Source: a virus. Taken from it: a DNA stretch of 64,000 bases. The notes beneath the pieces were generated by a model, which was not told the DNA's origin, did no database searches, and saw nothing but the letters and a program-made list of their open reading frames with translations. The translations under genes were made by a program, and so were the position numbers. Positions 15,442 through 22,297 of this stretch are shown here, one piece after another. Position 1 is the stretch's first letter. Every line of letters starts with the position of its first letter. The DNA is taken from the IMG/VR virus record IMGVR_UViG_3300020317_000002, positions 1 through 64,000 of that record; one strand, given 5' to 3'.

Positions 15442-16374
15442 ATGGCAGCAGACTACGGATATTGTTGTATCAACATGACTCTTAAAAAAGAATCGAACAT
15501 ATATGTTGGTAGAAAAATGATTAAAAGAACCTTCATGGAAAAAGGTATTAAATACGCATCAGAACTTGCGATATTGAATATCAAAGATATGATAGAAATT
15601 ATCAAGTGGAATTATAAGAACGACATAACAATGTATCGTATGTCAAGTAACCTATTTCCATGGATGTCGGAATACGAATTATCTGAACTTCCTGATTATG
15701 ACAAGGTGTGTAATCTAATGAAAGGCGCAGGTAAACTTGCTAAGCAATATGGACAACGATTGACATTTCATCCAGGTCCATTCAATGTTCTTGCTTCTCC
15801 GAATGAAAAGGTAGTTATTAAAGCTATTAAAGATTTACGTCAACATGGCGAAATAATGGATATGCTAAATTTACCACAAACTCCTTATGCCGCTATCAAT
15901 ATTCACATTGGTGGAACCTACGACGACAAAGAAGCTACTAAGAAAAGGTTTGCTGAAAATTTCAAGCGACTTACTCCAAGTGCAGCGAATCGTCTAGTTA
16001 TTGAAAACGATGACAAAACAGCACAGTATTCTGTACAGGATTTATATGACATACATCTTCTAACCGGTAAAACTCCAATCACGTTTGACTATCACCATCA
16101 CTGGTGTTACGAAGATCCAATGCCAGAAAAAGAAGCTCTAGAAATTGCAGCTAAGTCATGGCCTAAGGGAATTCGTCAACTATGCCACTATTCTTCATGT
16201 AAACAAATACACGAAGATGCTACACAGGGCAATAAACGTGCACATGCTGATTATGTATATGATCATATTGAAACGTATGGCATGGATCTAGATATCGAAC
16301 TCGAAGCAAAGGCGAAAGAACTTGCCCTTCAGCGATACAAGCAGGAGTTTTTAAAGGAGCTCGTTCTATCATAG
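15442..16374 (+). CDS. uvdE: UV-damage endonuclease UvdE-like
   Basis: 310 aa, close to the usual UVDE length. The TIM-barrel signature is complete: GYCCINMTL at the start, YRMSSNLFPW, LTFHPGPFNVLASP, NIHIGGTYDDKE, LVIENDDK, ITFDYHHHWC and the C-terminal HADYV. These His, Glu and Asp residues bind the three-metal centre. UvdE nicks DNA 5' to UV photoproducts, starting excision repair, which suits a phage exposed to sunlight. It lies in a run of small unknown genes. Confidence 0.9.
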   Translation: MAADYGYCCINMTLKKESNIYVGRKMIKRTFMEKGIKYASELAILNIKDMIEIIKWNYKNDITMYRMSSNLFPWMSEYELSELPDYDKVCNLMKGAGKLAKQYGQRLTFHPGPFNVLASPNEKVVIKAIKDLRQHGEIMDMLNLPQTPYAAINIHIGGTYDDKEATKKRFAENFKRLTPSAANRLVIENDDKTAQYSVQDLYDIHLLTGKTPITFDYHHHWCYEDPMPEKEALEIAAKSWPKGIRQLCHYSSCKQIHEDATQGNKRAHADYVYDHIETYGMDLDIELEAKAKELALQRYKQEFLKELVLS

Positions 16375-16382
16375 ATATATAA
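16374..16382 (+). promoter_or_regulatory. GATATATAA element close to a start codon
   Basis: Begins at the last base of the UvdE stop codon and ends 3 bases before the ATG at 16386. Belongs to the start-proximal group of GATATATA elements. Confidence 0.3.
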
Positions 16383-16385
16383 GTT

Positions 16386-16925
16386 ATGAAGTTTATAAAG
16401 ACATTTGAAGATTGGAATGAAGTTTCACCGGAATTAAAAGCCCACATCGAAGAAGGATTAGATCTTACTAATTCATTCTTTCGTTTAGGAAGTGATGCAT
16501 ATACCGAATTGTTTGAAGAAGTAAAACAATATTGGGATAAAAACAATATCATCTTAAAGGGTCCTTCAGGATGGATGGCTAAAAACCTAGAAGTAGGAAC
16601 TAAAGCAGTCTATAAACCCAGAGGAGGAAATCAAAAGAATGTAAAACTAGATTCACCAACGAGAGGTGGAAATAAGAAATTCATAGTTTACAGAAATAGT
16701 GGAAGAACTGATAAAGAAGGAAACATCATTGCTAAGAAATTAGAATGGGGAGATCCTTCATCTACTATTAAAAACGACGACCCGGGAAGAGCAGCTAACT
16801 TTTGGGCAAGACATGGTTGTGATAAAATGGCTAAGATGGATCCGACTAAGGCAGGATTCTGGGCATGTTACGGACCTACTCTTTTTGGAAAACAACTCGG
16901 TATAAAGAGCGACCAACCATGGTAG
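16386..16925 (+). CDS. Unknown protein, capsid-targeting-like N-terminus
   Basis: 179 aa. MKFIKTFEDWNEVSPE resembles the shared MK-h-h-K-x-FE-x-F leader, though the cleavage site is not obvious. The middle is basic (KPRGGNQKNVK, TRGGNKKFIVYR). The C-terminal part has a conserved-looking block with WGDPSSTIK, DDPGRAANFWARHGCDKM and GFWACYG, with two cysteines that may bind metal; I recall similar DPGRAANFWARH blocks in viral proteins but cannot assign a role. Confidence 0.65.
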   Translation: MKFIKTFEDWNEVSPELKAHIEEGLDLTNSFFRLGSDAYTELFEEVKQYWDKNNIILKGPSGWMAKNLEVGTKAVYKPRGGNQKNVKLDSPTRGGNKKFIVYRNSGRTDKEGNIIAKKLEWGDPSSTIKNDDPGRAANFWARHGCDKMAKMDPTKAGFWACYGPTLFGKQLGIKSDQPW

Positions 16926-17263
16926 ATAAAGATTGTAAATGTAAAAGTTGCGGATGTAAAGACATGACAATGGATGAAATGATATCCATGGTTGATGATA
17001 AAACCCTACCATTTACAGAGACAATTGTTTCAGAAAATGAAATCATTAGAGAATTTCTACCAAATCAACCTGAACATCTTTTTAAATGGCACTTCGACGA
17101 AGAAGATAGAATTATAGAAGCCTTAAACGAAAACGATTGGAAGTTCCAATATGACAATAAGCTTCCTATAGAATTAAAGGGATATATAGAAGTACAGGCT
17201 GGAGTATATCATAGAATTATACAGGGTAAAACTCCGCTAAAGGTCCTGATTAAAAAGAATTAA
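16919..17263 (+). CDS. Small protein with Cys cluster
   Basis: 114 aa from the ATG at 16919, overlapping the previous gene by 7 bases; a longer start at 16865 would overlap by 61 and is rejected. The N-terminus holds four close cysteines in CKCKSCGCKD (residues 6-13), a possible metal site. The rest is acidic with EHLFKWHFDEEDR and no recognised fold. Confidence 0.65.
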   Translation: MVDKDCKCKSCGCKDMTMDEMISMVDDKTLPFTETIVSENEIIREFLPNQPEHLFKWHFDEEDRIIEALNENDWKFQYDNKLPIELKGYIEVQAGVYHRIIQGKTPLKVLIKKN

Positions 17264-17271
17264 ATTTGGCA

Positions 17272-17730
17272 ATGAAGCATGTAAAATTATTCGAAGACTT
17301 TTTAAATGAGATTGGTGACGGTGGTGCTAAAAAATATAAAACAGTATTTAGCGAAGAAACTAGTGACCACGAAATTCATACATTCAAGACAGAGACACAA
17401 GACTATCAGGTCTATTTTGAGTTTCAAGAAGACTGGACAAGAGAAGGAGAATCACTTGAAATGGTTATAGAATTTTCAGTAAATGGAGGCTCTGACTCAC
17501 ATGTCGTTACGAACAAAGGTGAAATGTATCGAGTTATGGCTACAATAGTAGATCTATCAAAAAAGATTCTTAAAAGGAGAAAGAATATAAATGTAATATC
17601 CTTTACTGGTTCTAAAAATAAAGGAACTAACGACACACGAAGAAACAATCTCTATATGGCATATATGAAAAAACAATTAAAGCCAAAAAACATAGAAGAT
17701 GACGGAAATACAATAAGAATAGAACTATGA
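17272..17730 (+). CDS. Unknown protein with capsid-targeting-like N-terminus
   Basis: 152 aa from the ATG at 17272; the in-frame TTG at 17266 is only two codons earlier. It opens MKHVKLFEDFLNEIGDG, closely matching the T4 capsid-targeting peptide with a predicted protease cut after LNE. The body is beta-rich, then helical, ending with NVISFTGSKNKGT and NNLYMAYMKKQL. The stop overlaps the next ATG by 4 bases. Predicted head-internal protein; enzymatic role unknown. Confidence 0.7.
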   Translation: MKHVKLFEDFLNEIGDGGAKKYKTVFSEETSDHEIHTFKTETQDYQVYFEFQEDWTREGESLEMVIEFSVNGGSDSHVVTNKGEMYRVMATIVDLSKKILKRRKNINVISFTGSKNKGTNDTRRNNLYMAYMKKQLKPKNIEDDGNTIRIEL

Positions 17731-18209
17731 AACGTATAAAATTATTCGAATCCTTTGTAAACGACAAAGAAATTTCTACATGGGAAAAAGAGTTTGGTAA
17801 ATTACCAATTCCTAAAAAGATTAAAGATATATCTAAAGAAATGGCGAAAGCCGGTTTTATTAGAAAAGCTACAAAGTCTGTTCAAGCTAAATTATGGATT
17901 GGATTAGAAGGAATTTCATGGATAGAAATGAAAGATAAATTTGGAGAGAATGTAGGTAAATTTTACGGTGGAACATTCTATCAGGCAATGACAAATCCTA
18001 TGGCAGAAAAAGCTGCATACTATGCATATGAAGTTTCAAAACATGTAGAAGACTTAGTAGCAAATGATGAAAGTATCGAGCCTGCATATTACATGATGAA
18101 AAATTATTTCAATTCATTCGGATTAAAAATTGATAGGAGCGTCATATTCGACAGGGCAGTCAAAGAGCTCGAGTCTTGGATGGAACAAAATAAGATTAAA
18201 ACCCTATAA
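17727..18209 (+). CDS. Unknown protein with capsid-targeting-like N-terminus
   Basis: 160 aa. MKRIKLFESFVNDKE again matches the shared leader, with Asp where the cleavage Glu is expected. The rest is mostly helical with aromatic patches (LWIGLEGISWIEMKD, KFYGGTFYQAMTNP). No family recognised. It lies in a row of three such leader-bearing genes. Confidence 0.65.
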   Translation: MKRIKLFESFVNDKEISTWEKEFGKLPIPKKIKDISKEMAKAGFIRKATKSVQAKLWIGLEGISWIEMKDKFGENVGKFYGGTFYQAMTNPMAEKAAYYAYEVSKHVEDLVANDESIEPAYYMMKNYFNSFGLKIDRSVIFDRAVKELESWMEQNKIKTL

Positions 18210-18214
18210 AAAGG

Positions 18215-18223
18215 GATATATAG
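18215..18223 (+). promoter_or_regulatory. GATATATAG element
   Basis: Lies 39 bases before the ATG at 18263, with an A-rich leader in between. Candidate late-type promoter element. Confidence 0.45.
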
Positions 18224-18262
18224 ATAGTAATTAACACAATAAAACAAATAAAATAAAAAATT

Positions 18263-19264
18263 ATGGCAAAATTAAAATCATTTGAACAGTTTTTATCTGA
18301 GATGGATAGAACTGAGGAGGTGCAACAAGACGTAGTTGCGACAGCTGAGCCAGTTGAACAATCTGAAGAAAAAGCGGAAGAAGTTCAAGGAAACGGTGAT
18401 GCTGTAGAAGAATCTACTGAAGAATCTACTGAAGAATTAAATGAAGTAAACGCATCCGGTTATATTAAAGCTGGTAAATTAGGTTACAATGATCAGTTTA
18501 TAGGAAGACAATCTCTTTCTATGACTTTATCATTAGATTTAGGCTTCAATAAAAAACACCAATATGGTACTGGTAACTGGGTCGGATTTGACCACATATC
18601 AATGTACGGTACTGGAGTAGAAGGAACTATCTTACAAGATGCATTAAAGGACAAGTACACCTATGACGAATTAAAAGCTGCAGCTGCTGCTCATTTCGGA
18701 ATTAAAGAATCTGAAGAAGTAATAGAAGATGAAATAGTTGAAAACATCGAAGTAGTAACTGAATCTGGAGAAGAAGCTGGTTTACCTGCTGAGGATTTAA
18801 AAGATGAAACTGAAGTAGTTGACAACGACGTTGAAGCTGCTGAAGATAAGTCAAAGGAATTAGAAGCTGAACTAGAAGACACTGTCGATGGAGCTGGAGA
18901 TGAAGAAATTTCTGAAGCTGAAGAAGCTGAAGAAGTTAAATCTGAAGAAGTTGAAGAAGTTGAAGAAGAGGAAGAAGCACAAGCCGTTTCTGATATGCTA
19001 AGTGAGGTTTACGAAGCATGTAAGAATGAAGCTAAAGCATGGGCAGACGATGCACATGACGAGCATACTGTTGAAACTTATATGAAAGAAAACGCTGCAT
19101 TAGTTGGAGCGCTAGCTGCTAAATCTCTTAAAGAAATGAAAGAAGATTATTCAGTTGAAGCTTATGAAGCTGCTTGCAATGAAATGATTGAAGCATATTC
19201 TAAGAAAGTGAATGAGATGAAAGAATCTGATTCAGCTGTTGGTGAGGAAACTCCTGAAGCTTAA
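18263..19264 (+). CDS. Acidic prohead-core-like protein with capsid-targeting-like N-terminus
   Basis: 333 aa. MAKLKSFEQFLSEMD matches the shared leader with a likely cut after LSE. Long stretches are almost all Glu, Asp, Ala and Val (about 28-65 and 155-245), separated by one non-acidic domain (about 66-150, SGYIKAGKLGYNDQF). The C-terminal 90 residues are helical. High acidity, many possible [IL]-x-E sites (another at LNE near 60) and helix content recall T4 prohead core proteins such as gp22, gp67 or gp68. That is an inference; no direct homology is claimed. It has its own GATATATA element and a strong terminator. Confidence 0.7.
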   Translation: MAKLKSFEQFLSEMDRTEEVQQDVVATAEPVEQSEEKAEEVQGNGDAVEESTEESTEELNEVNASGYIKAGKLGYNDQFIGRQSLSMTLSLDLGFNKKHQYGTGNWVGFDHISMYGTGVEGTILQDALKDKYTYDELKAAAAAHFGIKESEEVIEDEIVENIEVVTESGEEAGLPAEDLKDETEVVDNDVEAAEDKSKELEAELEDTVDGAGDEEISEAEEAEEVKSEEVEEVEEEEEAQAVSDMLSEVYEACKNEAKAWADDAHDEHTVETYMKENAALVGALAAKSLKEMKEDYSVEAYEAACNEMIEAYSKKVNEMKESDSAVGEETPEA

Positions 19265-19281
19265 TATTAAATTAACAATAT

Positions 19282-19307
19282 AAACTTTTTAAAGGGTTCA
19301 TGTATAA
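19282..19307 (+). promoter_or_regulatory. AAAC-N16-GTATAA promoter-like motif, upstream of dCMP deaminase
   Basis: AAACTTTT at 19282 and GTATAAT at 19302, standard spacing, 31 bases before the ATG at 19339. It overlaps the left arm and loop of the terminator at 19291-19324. Confidence 0.5.
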
Positions 19308-19325
19308 TACATGGACCCTTTTTTA
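19291..19325 (+). terminator. Intrinsic terminator
   Basis: A 13-bp stem with one G-U pair (AAAGGGTTCATGT at 19291-19303, ACATGGACCCTTT at 19309-19321), 5-base loop, then more T residues. It ends the acidic-protein gene 27 bases after its stop. Confidence 0.9.
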
Positions 19326-19338
19326 TTTATAAAGTACT

Positions 19339-19845
19339 ATGCCAAGAATTTCAGTAGACGTAATATACATGCAGATAGCATATCAAATTTCTAAACTTAG
19401 TTATGCTGAGAGAAGAAAGGTTGGATGTATTGTAGTTAAAGACGAGCAGATTGTTTCGTTTGGATATAATGGAACTCCACATGGATTTAATAATCAATGT
19501 GAAGAAACTCAAATTAGAGATATAGACAATCCTGATCATAAAGAAATCCTAATAGAAAAAGGATATGAGTGTGAAGATACTTGTTGTTCCAAACAAGTTA
19601 CTAAACAAGAAGTCTTACATGCAGAATCAAATGCGCTGATGAAGATTTCAAAATCTACACTTACTTCGAAAGGATCGATCTTATATACTACTACTTCTCC
19701 ATGTTTTGAATGTGCTAAGTTAATTATACAGGCAGGTGTAGAGAAAGTATTCTACTGTGAAGGATATAGAGATTTGTCAGGTATTTCTTTATTAAAAAAG
19801 GCAGGAATTATTGTTGAACAAGTAATCGTATGGAATGAGCATTAA
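19339..19845 (+). CDS. Deoxycytidylate (dCMP) deaminase
   Basis: 168 aa. The zinc site is complete: HAES (H94, E96) and PCFECAK (C122, C125). KVGCIVVKDEQIVSFGYNGTP and an extra zinc-binding type region (ECEDTCCS) match phage and bacterial dCMP deaminases. It converts dCMP to dUMP, feeding thymidylate synthesis for phage DNA. It follows a terminator and a promoter-like motif, so it begins a new unit; its end overlaps the next gene by 11 bases. Confidence 0.93.
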   Translation: MPRISVDVIYMQIAYQISKLSYAERRKVGCIVVKDEQIVSFGYNGTPHGFNNQCEETQIRDIDNPDHKEILIEKGYECEDTCCSKQVTKQEVLHAESNALMKISKSTLTSKGSILYTTTSPCFECAKLIIQAGVEKVFYCEGYRDLSGISLLKKAGIIVEQVIVWNEH

Positions 19846-20050
19846 TAGAATAAACTTACCGGAAGTAAACCGCCTAGAAGACTATTTAAAAGAACATGGA
19901 AGCCATGAGTTTTTTAGAAGGTATATTAAAAAGACAGAGGCAATGATAGGACCATCTACATCCCATGCCTTTATAAACGACTTTATAAAGTTCTATCAAG
20001 AAGGAGAATCTAATACCTTCTATATTATACCACAGCTTAAACTTTTCTAA
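19835..20050 (+). CDS. Small unknown protein
   Basis: 71 aa, mostly helical, with NRLEDYLKEHGSHEFFRRYI and INDFIKFYQEG. It overlaps the deaminase gene by 11 bases and is probably translated with it. No family recognised. Confidence 0.7.
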   Translation: MSINRINLPEVNRLEDYLKEHGSHEFFRRYIKKTEAMIGPSTSHAFINDFIKFYQEGESNTFYIIPQLKLF

Positions 20051-20064
20051 GTTTAGGTGTATAA
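20039..20064 (+). promoter_or_regulatory. AAAC-N16-GTATAA promoter-like motif
   Basis: AAACTTTT at 20039 and GTATAAT at 20059, standard spacing. It begins inside the end of the preceding gene and ends 19 bases before the ATG at 20084. Confidence 0.6.
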
Positions 20065-20083
20065 TAATAAAATAGGTTAAATC

Positions 20084-20596
20084 ATGCAAACAACTAAAGA
20101 AAAAGATATTGTAAAATATCAGTGGAAAAAGGGAGATAATTTTGGTAAAGTAGTTGAGGTGGAATCTAAAGATTCTGAATTTACTCACTTTAAGGATGGA
20201 TCTAAAATATTCAACAACGTATTACCTGAGTTTTTAGAAATAGTAACTGCTGAAGGATTACCTTTTCCTGGAGCTGAACGTATTGGATCTAAGCCAACGG
20301 CTACTCCTGTTAAAGAAATAGAGAAAAAAGTAGAAGTTAAAGAAACTTCTTCTCCACTTGGTCAATTAATTAAAACTTTATCTGCTAAGAATGTTGAATC
20401 ATTTCAATTAAGCGTAGGAATTAATCTTCCTAAGAAAGAAATATTTAACATGTTAGTTGAAAACTCTGAAGAAGAAAAGGAGCAAATACTAGAAGAGATC
20501 TCTAAATCAGCTGTTTCTCAAATAGAGATAAATAACCTACAAGAATTTTTAAACGAACAAATAACTGAATTTGTAACTAATTATTATAAAATATGA
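20084..20596 (+). CDS. Unknown protein
   Basis: 170 aa. The N-terminal 65 residues look beta-rich (VKYQWKKGDNFGKVVEVES), then a Pro/Lys linker (KPTATPVKEIEKKVEVKE), then a helical domain (about 90-165) with several acidic runs. A modular adaptor-like layout, but no recognised family. Its stop overlaps the next ATG by 4 bases. Confidence 0.7.
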   Translation: MQTTKEKDIVKYQWKKGDNFGKVVEVESKDSEFTHFKDGSKIFNNVLPEFLEIVTAEGLPFPGAERIGSKPTATPVKEIEKKVEVKETSSPLGQLIKTLSAKNVESFQLSVGINLPKKEIFNMLVENSEEEKEQILEEISKSAVSQIEINNLQEFLNEQITEFVTNYYKI

Positions 20597-20979
20597 GTCA
20601 AGCAAGAAAATACAGAAGAGATACTTACAGGAGAGCTGGATTACTAAAAGCTAAAAACGAATGGGGAAGATTCTCTGAAAAAGGAATAGCATGGTACGCT
20701 ATGAAACAGGATGAAGGTAGACAATTTCAAGAGGCTCAGCAAAAAAGAGTCAATGATCAAATTGAAGAACAATTGGGTTCGAAGCTTAATTCATTAAAAG
20801 AAACATGGACTAAGGTCGGTTATAACAAAGAAGAGATCGATTTATTGGAAGAAGCCTTCGCTATGACTACAATCAAGGATAAAGAAACATATAGAGCTGA
20901 TAGAAAAGCCGCAAGGAAAATATACAAAAAAGTTCAAGAATCCTTAGAAGAAAGACTAAATGCAGGAGATAATTCTTAA
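20593..20979 (+). CDS. Unknown helical protein
   Basis: 128 aa, highly charged and helical throughout, with Arg/Lys-rich ends (MSQARKYRRDTYRRAG; YRADRKAARKIYKKVQ). Nucleic-acid or assembly-scaffold binding is conceivable. Overlaps the next gene by 20 bases. Confidence 0.7.
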   Translation: MSQARKYRRDTYRRAGLLKAKNEWGRFSEKGIAWYAMKQDEGRQFQEAQQKRVNDQIEEQLGSKLNSLKETWTKVGYNKEEIDLLEEAFAMTTIKDKETYRADRKAARKIYKKVQESLEERLNAGDNS

Positions 20980-21274
20980 GATAGCAGATAACGGTGTAAT
21001 TAAAACCGTAACAGACGATAACATTAATGCGGGCGGTGAAAAATACGAGTCAGTTATCGTCTATGATTTTGATAAAGGTATCGATGATAAGGTTAGTTTT
21101 ATCAAAGATGTTTGTATCGATGTCGGATTAGACTTTGGTAATTCAAAACAATCTAATCAAATACAGGTGGTCGCAGAATGGGGAACTAATTACAGTCCCT
21201 CTACCATCGAAACAAAACATAAAATCCAAACTTTACAAACTAAAATTAAAGAGTTGGAGAAATTGATAAGATGA
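20960..21274 (+). CDS. Small unknown protein with C-terminal coiled coil
   Basis: 104 aa. A beta-rich N-terminal part (MQEIILKIADNGVIKTV) ends in a short helix KHKIQTLQTKIKELEKLIR of coiled-coil type, suggesting oligomer formation. Overlaps both neighbours by a few bases. Confidence 0.7.
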   Translation: MQEIILKIADNGVIKTVTDDNINAGGEKYESVIVYDFDKGIDDKVSFIKDVCIDVGLDFGNSKQSNQIQVVAEWGTNYSPSTIETKHKIQTLQTKIKELEKLIR

Positions 21275-21672
21275 CAACAACGACCGAGATTACAATAGAA
21301 TGTGTATGGTGTAACAGTAGAAAGGAATTTAATAAATTCTGTAGAAACAACCCAGGAGAAACAGTTATAGATTTTTATAGCATTAGAAATAAGCTAGTTA
21401 AATCAGATCCGTATGACACTGAACCGCATCGTTCTGTAATTGGTCTTGCAATAAGAGATTCTTTCATTAATGTTCTAAATAAGAATGAAGACTTAGAAAA
21501 AATCATTTACTTATTCAAAAATTTAGATGCAGAAACCATTGACAACTTTAAATTATTTTTACAAGAAACAATAGAACCTACTGCATCACTAAACTTAACA
21601 GTCATTAATAGAGATGATTATCCTAAAGGCGTTCTTAAAAGATTCGAAAGCGTCAAGATAATAGATCTATAA
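21271..21672 (+). CDS. Small unknown protein
   Basis: 133 aa. ITIECVWCNSRKEFNKFCR at the start includes three cysteines that could bind metal. The rest is helical. The stop codon shares a base with the next start (TAATG), typical of coupled genes here. Function unknown. Confidence 0.7.
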   Translation: MTTTTEITIECVWCNSRKEFNKFCRNNPGETVIDFYSIRNKLVKSDPYDTEPHRSVIGLAIRDSFINVLNKNEDLEKIIYLFKNLDAETIDNFKLFLQETIEPTASLNLTVINRDDYPKGVLKRFESVKIIDL

Positions 21673-22262
21673 TGATAAGACATAAGTTATTTTCAAAGGG
21701 TGAAAGAATTCATGCCCTTATATCCAACACTAGACATTCTCATATCGTATTTCCTGTTTATGCAATAATTCATGACGTTAAGTTCGACGAGGATATGCCA
21801 AGGTATCAAGTAAGAATTACTAAGTTTCATGACAACATAGATTTCTTAAAACGATATCTCTTCGGTATGAAGTTTTCAAAGGACTTTAATAATAGAACTA
21901 CTTCTTTCGCCCTTTCTAGAAAGAATTATAAATCCATGAAAGATTTTCAGAATCAAATAGATTCTAAATGGGAGTCTTATATGATCTCAGTTGATTCCGT
22001 AATGTGTGTTAAAACCAAATCGGAGGTAATAGATCTATTTAACAATATACAAGATTTCTTAATCGAAAAGAATTTTAAAGACATATTTGAACTCTCAAGC
22101 AGAAGTGTATATTCTTCTGGCAATTATTATTATCAATCAAGAGGAGTATTCGCAGCCCATCTCAAGAAGTTTCTAGGAGATAGAGAATCAAAGACGGATA
22201 AATATTATGATAAGCTTTTATATAGACCACAGTCAGACGATCTGGATGACATAGAATTGTGA
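21672..22262 (+). CDS. Unknown protein
   Basis: 196 aa, basic in the first two thirds, with a possible beta-barrel start (ERIHALISNTRHSHIVFPVYAII cut here to its first part, ERIHALISNTRH) and a helical remainder ending in acidic DDLDDIEL. Last gene before the tail module; no family recognised. Confidence 0.7.
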   Translation: MIRHKLFSKGERIHALISNTRHSHIVFPVYAIIHDVKFDEDMPRYQVRITKFHDNIDFLKRYLFGMKFSKDFNNRTTSFALSRKNYKSMKDFQNQIDSKWESYMISVDSVMCVKTKSEVIDLFNNIQDFLIEKNFKDIFELSSRSVYSSGNYYYQSRGVFAAHLKKFLGDRESKTDKYYDKLLYRPQSDDLDDIEL

Positions 22263-22270
22263 ATATATAA
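22261..22270 (+). promoter_or_regulatory. GAATATATAA element before the tail module
   Basis: A one-base variant of the GATATATA element, 27 bases before the ATG at 22298, at the junction between the accessory region and the structural genes. Confidence 0.35.
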
Positions 22271-22297
22271 AACCTAGTAAAAACATAATATTAAAAT

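Noticed and set aside
16865-16918. Longer start for the Cys-cluster protein
   Set aside because: It would overlap the preceding gene by 61 bases; the ATG at 16919 gives the usual short overlap.
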